From Polaribacter sp. NJDZ03 (lineage in GTDB: Bacteria > Bacteroidota > Bacteroidia > Flavobacteriales > Flavobacteriaceae): a DNA stretch of 64,000 nucleotides. Of this stretch, positions 48,119 to 56,592 are shown piece by piece. Each line of letters starts with the position of its first letter. The first letter of the stretch is position 1. The notes under the pieces are model-generated. The model ran no database searches. It saw only the letters and a list, made by a program, of their open reading frames with translations, and had not been told where the DNA came from. The stretch is taken from assembly GCF_019263805.1 (NCBI RefSeq), contig NZ_CP079195.1, positions 3,521,001 through 3,585,000 of the forward strand, given 5' to 3'. The translations under genes and the position numbers were made by a program.

Positions 48119-48180
48119 GACGGAAGGTTGTTGTTTAGAAATATATAAATAAAGCCTTCCTAATCGGAAGGCTTTTTTTT
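48105..48180 (+). promoter_or_regulatory. Transcription attenuator of the gat operon (Asn)
   Basis: Three pairing segments are seen. TCCTAA (48106-48111) can pair with TTAGGA (48115-48120) across the leader stop. GGAAGG (48122-48127) directly after it can pair with CCTTCC (48155-48160), forming an antiterminator. The terminator stem is AAAGCCTTCC (48151-48160) with GGAAGGCTTT (48166-48175), perfect over ten bases, followed by T-run to 48180. A ribosome at the TAG stop would cover GGAAGG and let the terminator form. A ribosome stalled at the Asn codons would leave GGAAGG free. Confidence 0.75.
48151..48180 (+). terminator. Intrinsic terminator in the gat leader
   Basis: A ten-base perfect stem (AAAGCCTTCC / GGAAGGCTTT) around TAATC is followed by eight T in total. 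It stands 18 bases before the first structural gene of the operon, which only makes sense as an attenuator. Confidence 0.88.
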
Positions 48181-48198
48181 GAATCTAAAAATAAAGAC

Positions 48199-48465
48199 AT
48201 GAGTAAAATAATGACGGTAGACATTTTGTCTAGTATTAAAGGAGCAAAACCATCGGAATCGGTGAATCAGTTATTTGAGGTAATTAAAAAAGCAAATACA
48301 TCAAATACTACTTCTAATACCAATCATAATAATGCGGTGTCTTTAGATGATTTAAGAGAAGATGTGGTTATTGATAGTCCGCAAGCGGAAAAGCAAATCA
48401 TTATCGAAAACTTCCCAAAAGAAAAAAACGGCTATTTAGTAGTTTCTAAAGTGATAGAAGAATAA
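48199..48465 (+). CDS. gatC: Divergent GatC-like subunit of Asp-tRNA(Asn)/Glu-tRNA(Gln) amidotransferase
   Basis: This is an 88-residue protein. The second half, SLDDLREDVVIDSPQAEKQ, then FPKEKNGYLVVSKVIEE, fits the GatC C-terminus (LRED, then a Gly-Tyr before the VPKVIE-type end). The first half is unusual: helix 1 of GatC (HIAKLARL type) is missing or replaced by MTVDILSSIKGAKPSES, and helix 2 (VNQLFEVIKKA) is followed by an Asn/Thr-rich tract NTSNTTSNTNHNN. It is first in the operon and ends one base before the gatA ATG. GatC normally braces GatA against GatB. The call rests on the tail and the context. Confidence 0.75.
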   Translation: MSKIMTVDILSSIKGAKPSESVNQLFEVIKKANTSNTTSNTNHNNAVSLDDLREDVVIDSPQAEKQIIIENFPKEKNGYLVVSKVIEE

Positions 48466-48466
48466 T

Positions 48467-49867
48467 ATGGAATCGCAAATACATAAAATTCATCAGCAAT
48501 TGGTGAACAAAGAAATTTCGTGTACAAAATTAGTACAAGAAAGATTAGATTTATTAAAATTGAACACCCACAATACTGTCAATTCACTTTTAGATACGTT
48601 AGCGTTAGAATTAGCTACAAAAGTAGATGCTAAAATAGCAGACGGACAAGAAATTGGTTTGTTAGAGGGAATTCCATTCGGAATTAAAGATGTGTACATG
48701 GTACAAGGAACTTTAACAACGGCAAGTTCAGATTTATTGAAAAAATACAAATCGCCATATACAGCAACTGCCATTCAGAAATTATTTGATGCAGGTGCCA
48801 TTCCGTTAGTAAAAGAAAATTGTGATAGTTTTGGACATGGTTCTTCTTCTGAAAACACCATTTTCGGAGCTGTTAAAAATGCAATAAATACAGAGTTGGT
48901 TTCTGGAGGATCTAGTGGAGGTTCTGCTGTAAATGTAGCCAAAGACTTTACTGTATTTTCAATTGGTGGAGATACAGGAGGTTCTGTGCGTCAACCGGCA
49001 GGTTACAATAAAATATACGGATTAAAACCAACCTACGGAAGAATTTCTAGATTCGGATTAATGGCATACGCATCTTCTACAGATTGTGTTGGGCCAATTG
49101 CAAAATCAATCGAAGATATTAGAATTGTTTTAAATGTGATGAGTGGTCAAGATATTAAAGATCAAACTACGTATCCATCAGAAGCAATATCCGAAGAAAC
49201 TATTTTAAATGCTGATAGAATTAAAACTGTTGGTTATTTTAAAAACTTCATTGAAAATGATGCTATTGACGCAAAAGTAAAAGCAGATTTCTTAGCATCG
49301 ATAGAAAAAATAAAAGCCAAAGGAATTGAAGTTAAAGAATTAGATTTCTTTGAATCTGATACCTTAGTTTCTACGTATTATACATTGGCAATGGCAGAAA
49401 CAGCATCGAACCTTTCTAGATTAGATGGTACCAATTACGGAAACAGAATAGAAGGTGATACTTTAAAAGATACGTATTCTATAACACGATCGGAAAACTT
49501 TTCTGAAGAATCTAAACGTAGAATTGTTGGTGGAAATCAAGTGTTATCGCAAGGTTTTTCTGATGAAATCTATTTAAAAGGATTAAATGTTAGAGATCAG
49601 ATTGTAGCTAATTTTGAAAAAGATTTTAAAGTAGTTGATATTATTTTATCACCTGTAACTCCAAATTCGCCACCAAAAATAGGTGATAGTTTAAAAGATC
49701 CGTTGGCAATGTATTTGTCAGATGCATATACGGTTGGTTTTAGTTTAGGTCAATTACCAACATTAACAGTGCCGCAAGGAACGGAAACAGGATTACAAAT
49801 TACGGCAGCAAAAAATAATGACGAACTTGTTTTGAAGTTTGCTAACTTCTTAAAAGATACGATATAA
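48467..49867 (+). CDS. gatA: Amidotransferase subunit GatA (amidase)
   Basis: This is the glutaminase/amidase subunit that releases ammonia from Gln for amidation of Asp-tRNA(Asn) or Glu-tRNA(Gln). The Ser-cisSer-Lys triad is K74 (GIKDVY), S149 (SGGSSGGSAVNVA) and S173 (GGDTGGSVRQPAGYN), each five residues earlier than in the S. aureus enzyme. The length of 466 residues is slightly short. The stop overlaps the next ATG by one base (TAATG), so translation of the fused GatB-AspRS is coupled. Confidence 0.93.
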   Translation: MESQIHKIHQQLVNKEISCTKLVQERLDLLKLNTHNTVNSLLDTLALELATKVDAKIADGQEIGLLEGIPFGIKDVYMVQGTLTTASSDLLKKYKSPYTATAIQKLFDAGAIPLVKENCDSFGHGSSSENTIFGAVKNAINTELVSGGSSGGSAVNVAKDFTVFSIGGDTGGSVRQPAGYNKIYGLKPTYGRISRFGLMAYASSTDCVGPIAKSIEDIRIVLNVMSGQDIKDQTTYPSEAISEETILNADRIKTVGYFKNFIENDAIDAKVKADFLASIEKIKAKGIEVKELDFFESDTLVSTYYTLAMAETASNLSRLDGTNYGNRIEGDTLKDTYSITRSENFSEESKRRIVGGNQVLSQGFSDEIYLKGLNVRDQIVANFEKDFKVVDIILSPVTPNSPPKIGDSLKDPLAMYLSDAYTVGFSLGQLPTLTVPQGTETGLQITAAKNNDELVLKFANFLKDTI

Positions 49868-52800
49868 TGGAACTGGAACAATTAAATGAGCTTATTAAAA
49901 AGCACGACTTAGAGTTAGTAATCGGTATTGAAACACACGTTCGATTAAATACAAAATCAAAGTTATTCTGTTCTTGTGCAAATCAAGAAATAGAGCAACC
50001 AAATCAGAATATATGTTCGGTTTGTACCGGACAAATGGGGGTTTTACCATCTATAAATAAAGAAGCAATTACCAAAGCTGTTTATTTTGGAAAAGCGGTG
50101 AAATCTACTTTTTCTAATGAAGTTATTTCTTGGGATCGTAAACATTACGAGTATCCAGATAACCCAAAGAACATTCAAATTACGCAGTTTCATAATCCTG
50201 TAATTCCAGACGGAGAAGTTTCTTGTTATAGAAATGATGGAACTCAGTTTACAGTAAGTTTAACACAAACTCATATTGAGGAAGATGCTGCAAAATTGAT
50301 GCACGAAAAGAAAGTTTCTTTAGTCGATTTTAACAAAGCAGGTGTTCCGTTAATCGAGATTGTAACAGATCCTTGTATTCGTCATATAGAAGACGCTTCT
50401 ACGTATGCACAATACATTCAAAGAATTGTTCAGAATTTAAAAATATCTGAAGCAAACCTTGAAAAAGGGGAGTTTAAGTCTGATGTTTCTGTATCACTTA
50501 GAAAAACAAACAGTGCAGATTTAAACCCAAGAACAGAAATCAAAAACTTAAATTCTTTTAAGTTTATGGTAGATGCTTTAAAGGAAGAAATTGAAAAACA
50601 ATTAAACTATTACGTAGAAAATAAAGCGTTTAGACCAGACCAAACTACGGTTTTATGGGATGCAGATTTAAAGCAAACCAAAACCATGCGTAAAAAGGAA
50701 TTTGAAGCAGATTATCGTTTTATTTCTGAGCCAGATTTACCTTTTGTCAACATTAAAAAAGTAGTAGATAGTATTGAGGTTGATGTTAGTTCATTGCCTT
50801 TTGCAGTAGAATCTATTTTGATAAATGGAGGTGTTTTACCACAAGATGCAAAGTTTTTTACAGCAGATTCTTTACGTTCAGAAACATTTGTTACCATTAA
50901 TAATGTTGTTAAAGATCCATCTTTTGTAGCAAAAACGTTAACAAATAATATTAAGCCAGAAGAATATACAAGTATTGGACATATTGGTGATTTAAGCACT
51001 ATTTTTTCTTTATTAAAAGAAGATAAAGTAACGATTGTTTTAGTACAAAACGCGATAAAATCGTTGTTAGAAGATGCTAAATTCGATTATACAGGGTATT
51101 TTAAAGCGAATACTATTTCAGAAGCGCAAATTGAAGAAGCTATTTTAAAAGTAGTTTCTGACAACGAAGCAATTGCAAACGATATTAAAGCAGGAAACCA
51201 AGGTAAAGCTGGTATTCTGGTTGGTAAAGTAATTGCAATTATAGGTAAAGGAGCTTCAGGAAAAGTAATTCGTACTGGAATTCTAAATGCTATAAGTAAT
51301 GAGTCATTAGCGGTTAGTGAAGAATCAAAAGCTAATAGCGAAGAAAAACAAGTAGCCAATAGCGAAAAGCTAAAAACGGAAGAAGAATTACCAAAAGTTC
51401 CTATTATTATAAAGGAAAACTACAGGACTCATAAAATCTCTGAACTATCAGAAGATTCAATAAATGAAGAAGTTACGTTGTCTGGTTGGGTTGCAAGTGT
51501 TAGAGATCATGGAGAATTAATTTTTATTGATTTACGCGATTCAAGCAACCAAGTTTTTCAAGTACGTTTAAGTAAAGAAACATTTCCTAATTTAGATGAG
51601 CTTGTAAAATTAAAATCAGAATCGGTTATTTCAGTTACCGGTAAAGTTGTACAACGTAATGAAAGTGATTACAATGCAGGTTTAAGAACTGGAAAATTAG
51701 AATTAGAAACAGCTGCGTTAGAAATTTTAAATTTATCTAAAACGCTTCCTTTTGAAATAAAAAGAGCCATGAAAACGAACGAAACGACTCGTTTTCAATA
51801 CAAGTTTTTAGATCATAGAAATGATGAAGTTCGTAAGGCAATTGTAAACCGTCATAGAGTAATCAAGCTAATGCGAGATATTTTAGACGAAGAAGAGTTT
51901 TTAGAAATTGAAACTCCAATTTTAACTGCCGGAACAGACGAAGGAGCAAGAGAATTTATTGTCCCTACTAGAAAACAAGCAGGTTCTTTTTATACATTAC
52001 CACAAGCGCCACAGCAGTTTAAACAAATGTTGATGGTTGGTGGTTTTGAAAAATATTTCCAAATTGCACGTTGTTTTAGAGATGAAGATTCTCGTGGAGA
52101 CAGACAGCCAGAATTTACACAATTAGATATTGAAATGGCGTACGCAAGTATGCAGCAAATTATCGATTTAAACACTAAAATGTTTAATGAAATTGTGCAA
52201 AAAATATACGGTAAAAAATGGACTTTACGTCCGTTTGAAGTAATTACGTATAAAGATGCGATGGATAAATATGGTTGTGATAGACCAGATTTAAGATATG
52301 GTTTACAAATGCAAGATATTACAGACATTGTAAAAGATACCACTTTCCAGGTTTTTAGCAAACCAATTGAAGACGGCGGAATTGTAAAATGTATTAAAGT
52401 TTCTGCAGCAGAGCAAGGAAACAAACGTATGTCTAAAGGACAAATTGAAAACTTAACTGCCATTGCACAGCAAAATGGTTTAGGAGGTTTGGCATATATT
52501 TTTGTAAATGAAAACGATTTACAATCTCCAATTATTAAGTTTTTAGGTGAAGAAATTGCGGCTAATATTATAAAAGCAACTGACGCACAAGTTGGTGATG
52601 TTGTCTTTTTCTCAGCAGCAGATTATTCAACCGCTAACAAAGCATTAGATGCTGTTCGTCAAGAAATGGGACGTTTATTAAAGTTAATTAATCCGAAAGA
52701 ATTAAGACCAGCTTGGGTAGTAGATTTTCCAATGTTTGAAAAAACAGACGAAGGACGTTGGACGTTTACACACAATCCTTTTTCTATGCCAGCAATCTAC

Positions 52801-53202
52801 GATTTAGAAAAGCACATGACTGGAGAAGGTGAGGAGATAGGTACAATCATCGCGCAGCAATACGATTTAATCTTAAACGGTTATGAAATTGGTGGAGGTT
52901 CTGTTCGTGCTCACAAAGCTGAAATTTTAGAAGCTACCTATAAAAATATGGGTTACGATAAAGAAGGAATGCTAAAAAGTGTTGGAACGATGTATAAAGC
53001 TTTCCAATACGGAGCGCCACCTCACGGAGGAATTGCTTGGGGAGTAGATCGTTTAATGATGATTTTAGAGAAAAAAGCTTCTATTAGAGAAGTAATGGCT
53101 TTCCCTAAAACAGGTTCTTCTGAAGATTTATTATTTAATGCGCCTTCTATTTTGAGTGATAAAAAAGTGGAGGAGATGAATGTTAAAATTATGAGGAAGT
53201 AA
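49867..53202 (+). CDS. Fused GatB amidotransferase subunit / aspartyl-tRNA synthetase
   Basis: This single 1111-residue chain joins GatB (about 1-478) to AspRS (about 518-1111). GatB has the start VIGIETHVRL, the zinc cysteines CSCANQE and ICSVCTGQMG, DFNKAGVPLIEIVTDP and a YqeY-like tail (to RTGILNAI). A Glu/Ser/Lys-rich linker (479-517) follows. AspRS has the OB anticodon domain (VTLSGWVASVRDHGELIFIDLRD), motif 2 FRDEDSRGDRQPEFTQLDIE, a GAD domain and motif 3 GIAWGVDRLMMILE. His548 in RDHGE is the residue found in non-discriminating bacterial AspRS, where E. coli has Leu. The likely pathway is Asp-tRNA(Asn) formed by the AspRS half and amidated by GatCAB. Both catalytic halves look complete. 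Confidence 0.93.
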   Translation: MELEQLNELIKKHDLELVIGIETHVRLNTKSKLFCSCANQEIEQPNQNICSVCTGQMGVLPSINKEAITKAVYFGKAVKSTFSNEVISWDRKHYEYPDNPKNIQITQFHNPVIPDGEVSCYRNDGTQFTVSLTQTHIEEDAAKLMHEKKVSLVDFNKAGVPLIEIVTDPCIRHIEDASTYAQYIQRIVQNLKISEANLEKGEFKSDVSVSLRKTNSADLNPRTEIKNLNSFKFMVDALKEEIEKQLNYYVENKAFRPDQTTVLWDADLKQTKTMRKKEFEADYRFISEPDLPFVNIKKVVDSIEVDVSSLPFAVESILINGGVLPQDAKFFTADSLRSETFVTINNVVKDPSFVAKTLTNNIKPEEYTSIGHIGDLSTIFSLLKEDKVTIVLVQNAIKSLLEDAKFDYTGYFKANTISEAQIEEAILKVVSDNEAIANDIKAGNQGKAGILVGKVIAIIGKGASGKVIRTGILNAISNESLAVSEESKANSEEKQVANSEKLKTEEELPKVPIIIKENYRTHKISELSEDSINEEVTLSGWVASVRDHGELIFIDLRDSSNQVFQVRLSKETFPNLDELVKLKSESVISVTGKVVQRNESDYNAGLRTGKLELETAALEILNLSKTLPFEIKRAMKTNETTRFQYKFLDHRNDEVRKAIVNRHRVIKLMRDILDEEEFLEIETPILTAGTDEGAREFIVPTRKQAGSFYTLPQAPQQFKQMLMVGGFEKYFQIARCFRDEDSRGDRQPEFTQLDIEMAYASMQQIIDLNTKMFNEIVQKIYGKKWTLRPFEVITYKDAMDKYGCDRPDLRYGLQMQDITDIVKDTTFQVFSKPIEDGGIVKCIKVSAAEQGNKRMSKGQIENLTAIAQQNGLGGLAYIFVNENDLQSPIIKFLGEEIAANIIKATDAQVGDVVFFSAADYSTANKALDAVRQEMGRLLKLINPKELRPAWVVDFPMFEKTDEGRWTFTHNPFSMPAIYDLEKHMTGEGEEIGTIIAQQYDLILNGYEIGGGSVRAHKAEILEATYKNMGYDKEGMLKSVGTMYKAFQYGAPPHGGIAWGVDRLMMILEKKASIREVMAFPKTGSSEDLLFNAPSILSDKKVEEMNVKIMRK

Positions 53203-53230
53203 GTTTTTTTAAGAATTCTTATAAATATAA

Positions 53231-53258
53231 AAATCTCGCGAAAGCGAGATTTTTTTTA
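53231..53258 (+). terminator. Intrinsic terminator of the gat operon
   Basis: A nine-base perfect stem AAATCTCGC / GCGAGATTT with GAAA tetraloop and a T8 tail, about 28 bases after the gatB-aspS stop. Confidence 0.92.
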
Positions 53259-53369
53259 TGGATTTAAAGTAATTTTTACTTTGAAAATATTAAATTTAGA
53301 TTTAATTATAATTGAAAGATTAATGTTAGGATTAATCTTAGATATATAATATTTAAAATAATAAGTAAA

Positions 53370-54524
53370 ATGGATAAGGTAAAAACTTTAGTAGATGAAT
53401 TTAAGTCAGATAAATTTACTAAAAAATTAAAAAGGAAGTTGAAAAGTAATTTAAGGAGTAAAAATTTTATGGATATTATGTCTATTTCAAGAAGAGAAAC
53501 TTCACATAGTTCATTTATTCATTGGATTTTAGATTTCAATAATAATTATGACTTAAAAAAAAATCCGTTAAAAATTTTTCTAAAATTATTATTAGAGAAT
53601 GATAATAGTAAAGAAGCTACTGTTGAATGGGAATTAAGGAATTGTTTATTAAATAATTTGCAATCAGGTAACTTAAAAATAAAAAATAAATTTTCTTATT
53701 TTAATACCGAAGAAAAAGTAGTTAAAGGTAGGGTAGATATAATTTTAAAGTTAAAAATTGAATATTTAGATTTAAAAAGAAAGAAAGTGATAAATTCTTT
53801 AAATATTCTTATAGAAAATAAAGTGGATAGTAAAGAAAATGATTCACAAACATTAAAGTATGAAGAATTTTTAAAGAATAAAAAAGGGATTATTTTATTT
53901 ACCTATTTATCTCCATCAAAGGAAGTACAATATAAGCCTAAATCTGATAAGTTTATTCATATTTCTTACCAAGAATTTTTAGATAAGGTAATACAGCCTT
54001 CTTTAAAAAGAACAGAGAATGATAAAGTTAAATTTTATTTAGGAGAATATATAACTAATTTAGGAATTGTTAATAAAAATATTATGGCATTAAGTCGCGA
54101 GGATAAAAAATTATTAGAAACGTTTTGGAATAAAAATCAAGAACTAATTAGATTAGCTCTAGAGGCTAGGTTAAATAATGAGGACTTATCTGAAACTGAA
54201 AAAAATAACACGAAAAATGTTATTGATTCAATTGAAAGGGAGACAGTTGGTAAGTATGTTCGTGCAACATTAGAGAAGTTTTTAATAGAAAAAATTTTAC
54301 CAGAAGAAGAAATAAATAGATTAACTGAAAAAGAATATTCAAAAAATGTTTTTGATATAAATTACCCTGTCTTGCATCAAATTAAACGAGAAAGCAAAAA
54401 AAGAAAAGACCATTATTGGAAAAAATCAGTAAAGTCATATGATAAAAAATATGTTATTTGTTGTGAATGGATAGAGGGAATTAGAGATAATTTTGAACAA
54501 TGGGAATTAACCTACTTAGATTAG
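53370..54524 (+). CDS. Orphan PD-(D/E)XK nuclease-family protein (PDDEXK_4-like)
   Basis: This is a 384-residue protein. The N-terminal RRETSHSSFIHWILDFNNNYDL is typical of the PDDEXK_4 group. The catalytic core shows Asp123 in GRVDIILKL, then Glu149-x-Lys151 in ILIENKVDSKENDSQTLKYEEF, the spacing of a PD-(D/E)XK site, with Gln160 and Tyr164 after it. No methylase or helicase partner is adjacent. The C-terminus (IKRESKKRKDHYWKKSVKSY) is basic. The Lys- and Asn-rich coding differs from the neighbouring operons and suggests an acquired gene. A role in defence is only a guess. Confidence 0.8.
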   Translation: MDKVKTLVDEFKSDKFTKKLKRKLKSNLRSKNFMDIMSISRRETSHSSFIHWILDFNNNYDLKKNPLKIFLKLLLENDNSKEATVEWELRNCLLNNLQSGNLKIKNKFSYFNTEEKVVKGRVDIILKLKIEYLDLKRKKVINSLNILIENKVDSKENDSQTLKYEEFLKNKKGIILFTYLSPSKEVQYKPKSDKFIHISYQEFLDKVIQPSLKRTENDKVKFYLGEYITNLGIVNKNIMALSREDKKLLETFWNKNQELIRLALEARLNNEDLSETEKNNTKNVIDSIERETVGKYVRATLEKFLIEKILPEEEINRLTEKEYSKNVFDINYPVLHQIKRESKKRKDHYWKKSVKSYDKKYVICCEWIEGIRDNFEQWELTYLD

Positions 54525-54546
54525 ATTTTTAATTCAAATTCTATTA

Positions 54547-54593
54547 AATCGCGTATTTGTAAATTATAAATAATAATTTACAAATACGCGATT
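54547..54593. terminator. Perfect 20-base hairpin after the nuclease gene
   Basis: The arms at 54547-54566 and 54574-54593 (core CGCGTATTTGTAAATTA and its complement) pair perfectly around TAAATAA. No strong T-run follows, so it may be an inverted repeat rather than a classical terminator. It lies 23 bases after the nuclease stop. Confidence 0.6.
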
Positions 54594-54727
54594 CTCCGTT
54601 TTTACACAGGTGCGTCATCTTCGCCTTAAAAGTGTGAAATTTTATGCTAAATATGTTAAAATTTCAAAAAATGGCTTATTTAAACTTTTAAATTGGATGT
54701 ATATAATATTAACTTATAAATAATATT

Positions 54728-55705
54728 ATGAACAAGTATCCAATTTTTTACATCATCAATGGTCAGTTTTATGAAAATTCTGATTCAAACTCTCGAAAAC
54801 TTAAAAAAGTTACACTTATTTTTGAGAATAACAACTCCAAAACAATAAGAGATAGTGCTTTAAAAAAGTTTACCGAAATCAGAGACAACTTTTTAGTTAA
54901 AAACAACGCTGCTGCACCAACATATCATGTTGTAAATAACATAGGTAAACTTACCTGTGTAGATGCTATTGAAAATGTTCCGTTTTTTACAAAACAGCAT
55001 AAGTTAAACTTAGCGCTTACTTTATCTTATGGAATCAAAGGAGATTCTCGCAATTATAATTTAATAGATTCAGATAAATATCCTTATAATAAAAATCTGT
55101 ATGCAATTTCTGCAATTGGTGATTCATTACATCAAGTAGAAGATAGTTTAAAAGTAAATTTAATTTTAGAAAAACAATTTTATGAAACTTTTAATGAAGA
55201 ATTACCTCAAGTTGATAACATCAAAGATTTTATCGCTATTGATTTCTTGAAAGATTATATTATTTCTAATTGTATGGGAAATACATCAAAAGAACTTCAG
55301 AAATTAAATATGCTTAAAAAAGTATTGAAAAATGAGGTTTTCGAAATTTTCTCTACTTCCCAATTTTATAGTTTTAATATTCTAGAAAATTCTATTGAAA
55401 TAGAAGCTAAAACTTTTTTAGAATGGTATTCTCTGAGTTGTAATCAAAAATTAGCAAAACAAATAAGTATTTATCAAAAAGAGTTAGAAAATATCACTCA
55501 CTTTTATAAAGTTCTACATGGTTCAGAAATTAAGTTTACACTTTCTGATACTCGATATGTTCAAAGAAATTTAAGGATACAAAATCTAAAACCTTTTTTT
55601 ACTAAAGGACAGATTTGTATTTATGAAGAAATGAAGAAGCTTAATACTGAAATCAATAAAGAACCAAGAGAAAGTATGAGGAGTTTAATCGAAAAATATT
55701 TATAA
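54728..55705 (+). CDS. Unknown protein, related to the next gene
   Basis: I do not recognise this 325-residue soluble protein. It has no signal peptide or membrane segment. The first 55 residues (IFYIINGQFYENSDSN, VTLIFENNNSKTIRDSALKKFTEI) share a pattern with the start of the following protein (IFYKVDGFLYRN, IHKEFREDCNRKSREKAFAYY). The ends of both also share a short motif (LKPFFTKGQICIYEEMKKL against VKPYITKTGLKIYEGEKII). The stop is one base before the next ATG, so the two form an operon. Confidence 0.75.
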   Translation: MNKYPIFYIINGQFYENSDSNSRKLKKVTLIFENNNSKTIRDSALKKFTEIRDNFLVKNNAAAPTYHVVNNIGKLTCVDAIENVPFFTKQHKLNLALTLSYGIKGDSRNYNLIDSDKYPYNKNLYAISAIGDSLHQVEDSLKVNLILEKQFYETFNEELPQVDNIKDFIAIDFLKDYIISNCMGNTSKELQKLNMLKKVLKNEVFEIFSTSQFYSFNILENSIEIEAKTFLEWYSLSCNQKLAKQISIYQKELENITHFYKVLHGSEIKFTLSDTRYVQRNLRIQNLKPFFTKGQICIYEEMKKLNTEINKEPRESMRSLIEKYL

Positions 55706-55706
55706 G

Positions 55707-56174
55707 ATGAATCCTCAAACTAAAATATTTTACAAAGTTGATGGTTTCTTATACCGAAACTTAAAATTTAAAGAAGAAGATTTAATAACAATTCATAAAG
55801 AGTTTAGAGAAGATTGTAATAGAAAATCAAGAGAAAAAGCATTTGCTTATTATAACAGTCTTTTAGAGGTTTTACTAGAAAGTATTGGACTTAAATATCA
55901 AAATGAAGAACAAGCAGAAAGAGATTTAAAATGTTTTTATAACTCGAATAAAAAAGAGCAACACCCTAGATTACCCAACGTAGTTTTTGATAATGACATT
56001 GATAAGCTAATTACACTTTCTTTTTGCTCGATAAATGTAAAACCATATATCACAAAAACAGGTTTAAAAATTTATGAAGGAGAAAAAATAATTGATGCTT
56101 TTGGTTATCAGTCTGAATCACTCGAAAAGAAAATAAATCGGAATTTATTGTTGGAGGAGATGATTGATGTATAA
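55707..56174 (+). CDS. Unknown protein, shorter paralogue of the preceding gene
   Basis: This 155-residue soluble protein has no recognised family. The N-terminal motif FYKVDGFLYRNLKFKEEDLITIHKEFRE and the C-terminal motif KPYITKTGLKIYEGEK both correspond to motifs in the preceding protein, with the middle part of about 170 residues missing. It could be a partner subunit or a regulator that competes for binding. The ATG follows the previous stop by one base. Confidence 0.72.
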   Translation: MNPQTKIFYKVDGFLYRNLKFKEEDLITIHKEFREDCNRKSREKAFAYYNSLLEVLLESIGLKYQNEEQAERDLKCFYNSNKKEQHPRLPNVVFDNDIDKLITLSFCSINVKPYITKTGLKIYEGEKIIDAFGYQSESLEKKINRNLLLEEMIDV

Positions 56175-56340
56175 TGATTGGTGACCAAAAACAGCTTTTT
56201 TGTAAAATTTTCCCCATTAGTAATCGTTTTTAACGAGTACAATAACCATTATTTAAAACACTAGATAACACAGCTACAAGGAACTGAATTCCATATTTAT
56301 TTTTAAATTCCATATATTTGTATACTTAAACCTTAATACT

Positions 56341-56592
56341 ATGGATTTAGCAGCTAGAAAAAACATATTTAAAGAGCGTTTCGATCAAATAAAAGACATC
56401 GATTTGGTTACCCGTTTTGAAGAATTTTTAGAGTTGCAATTATCTAATAAAAAGATTGTTGCTTATACAGTTCAAGGAGAACCTTTAACCAAAGAAATGT
56501 ATGTAGATAAGGTGCAAAATACTTTAAAATCTGTAGAAAAAGGAAATTTTACTACTGTAGAAGATTTAGAAATGGAATCAGAAAACTGGTAA
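56341..56592 (+). CDS. Antitoxin of a ParE/RelE-type toxin-antitoxin pair
   Basis: This is an 83-residue acidic small protein (LVTRFEEFLELQLSNKKIVAYTVQGEPLTKEMYVDKV, TTVEDLEMESENW). The stop abuts the ATG of a ParE-like toxin. The family resembles flavobacterial antitoxins that pair with ParE; no clear DNA-binding fold is visible. It is called from its layout and size. Confidence 0.75.
   Translation: MDLAARKNIFKERFDQIKDIDLVTRFEEFLELQLSNKKIVAYTVQGEPLTKEMYVDKVQNTLKSVEKGNFTTVEDLEMESENW

Noticed and set aside
48026..48198. A metabolite riboswitch in the gat leader
   Set aside because: The leader is short, contains a complete Asn-rich ORF, and its alternative pairings are explained by ribosome position. 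No aptamer-like conserved core is visible.
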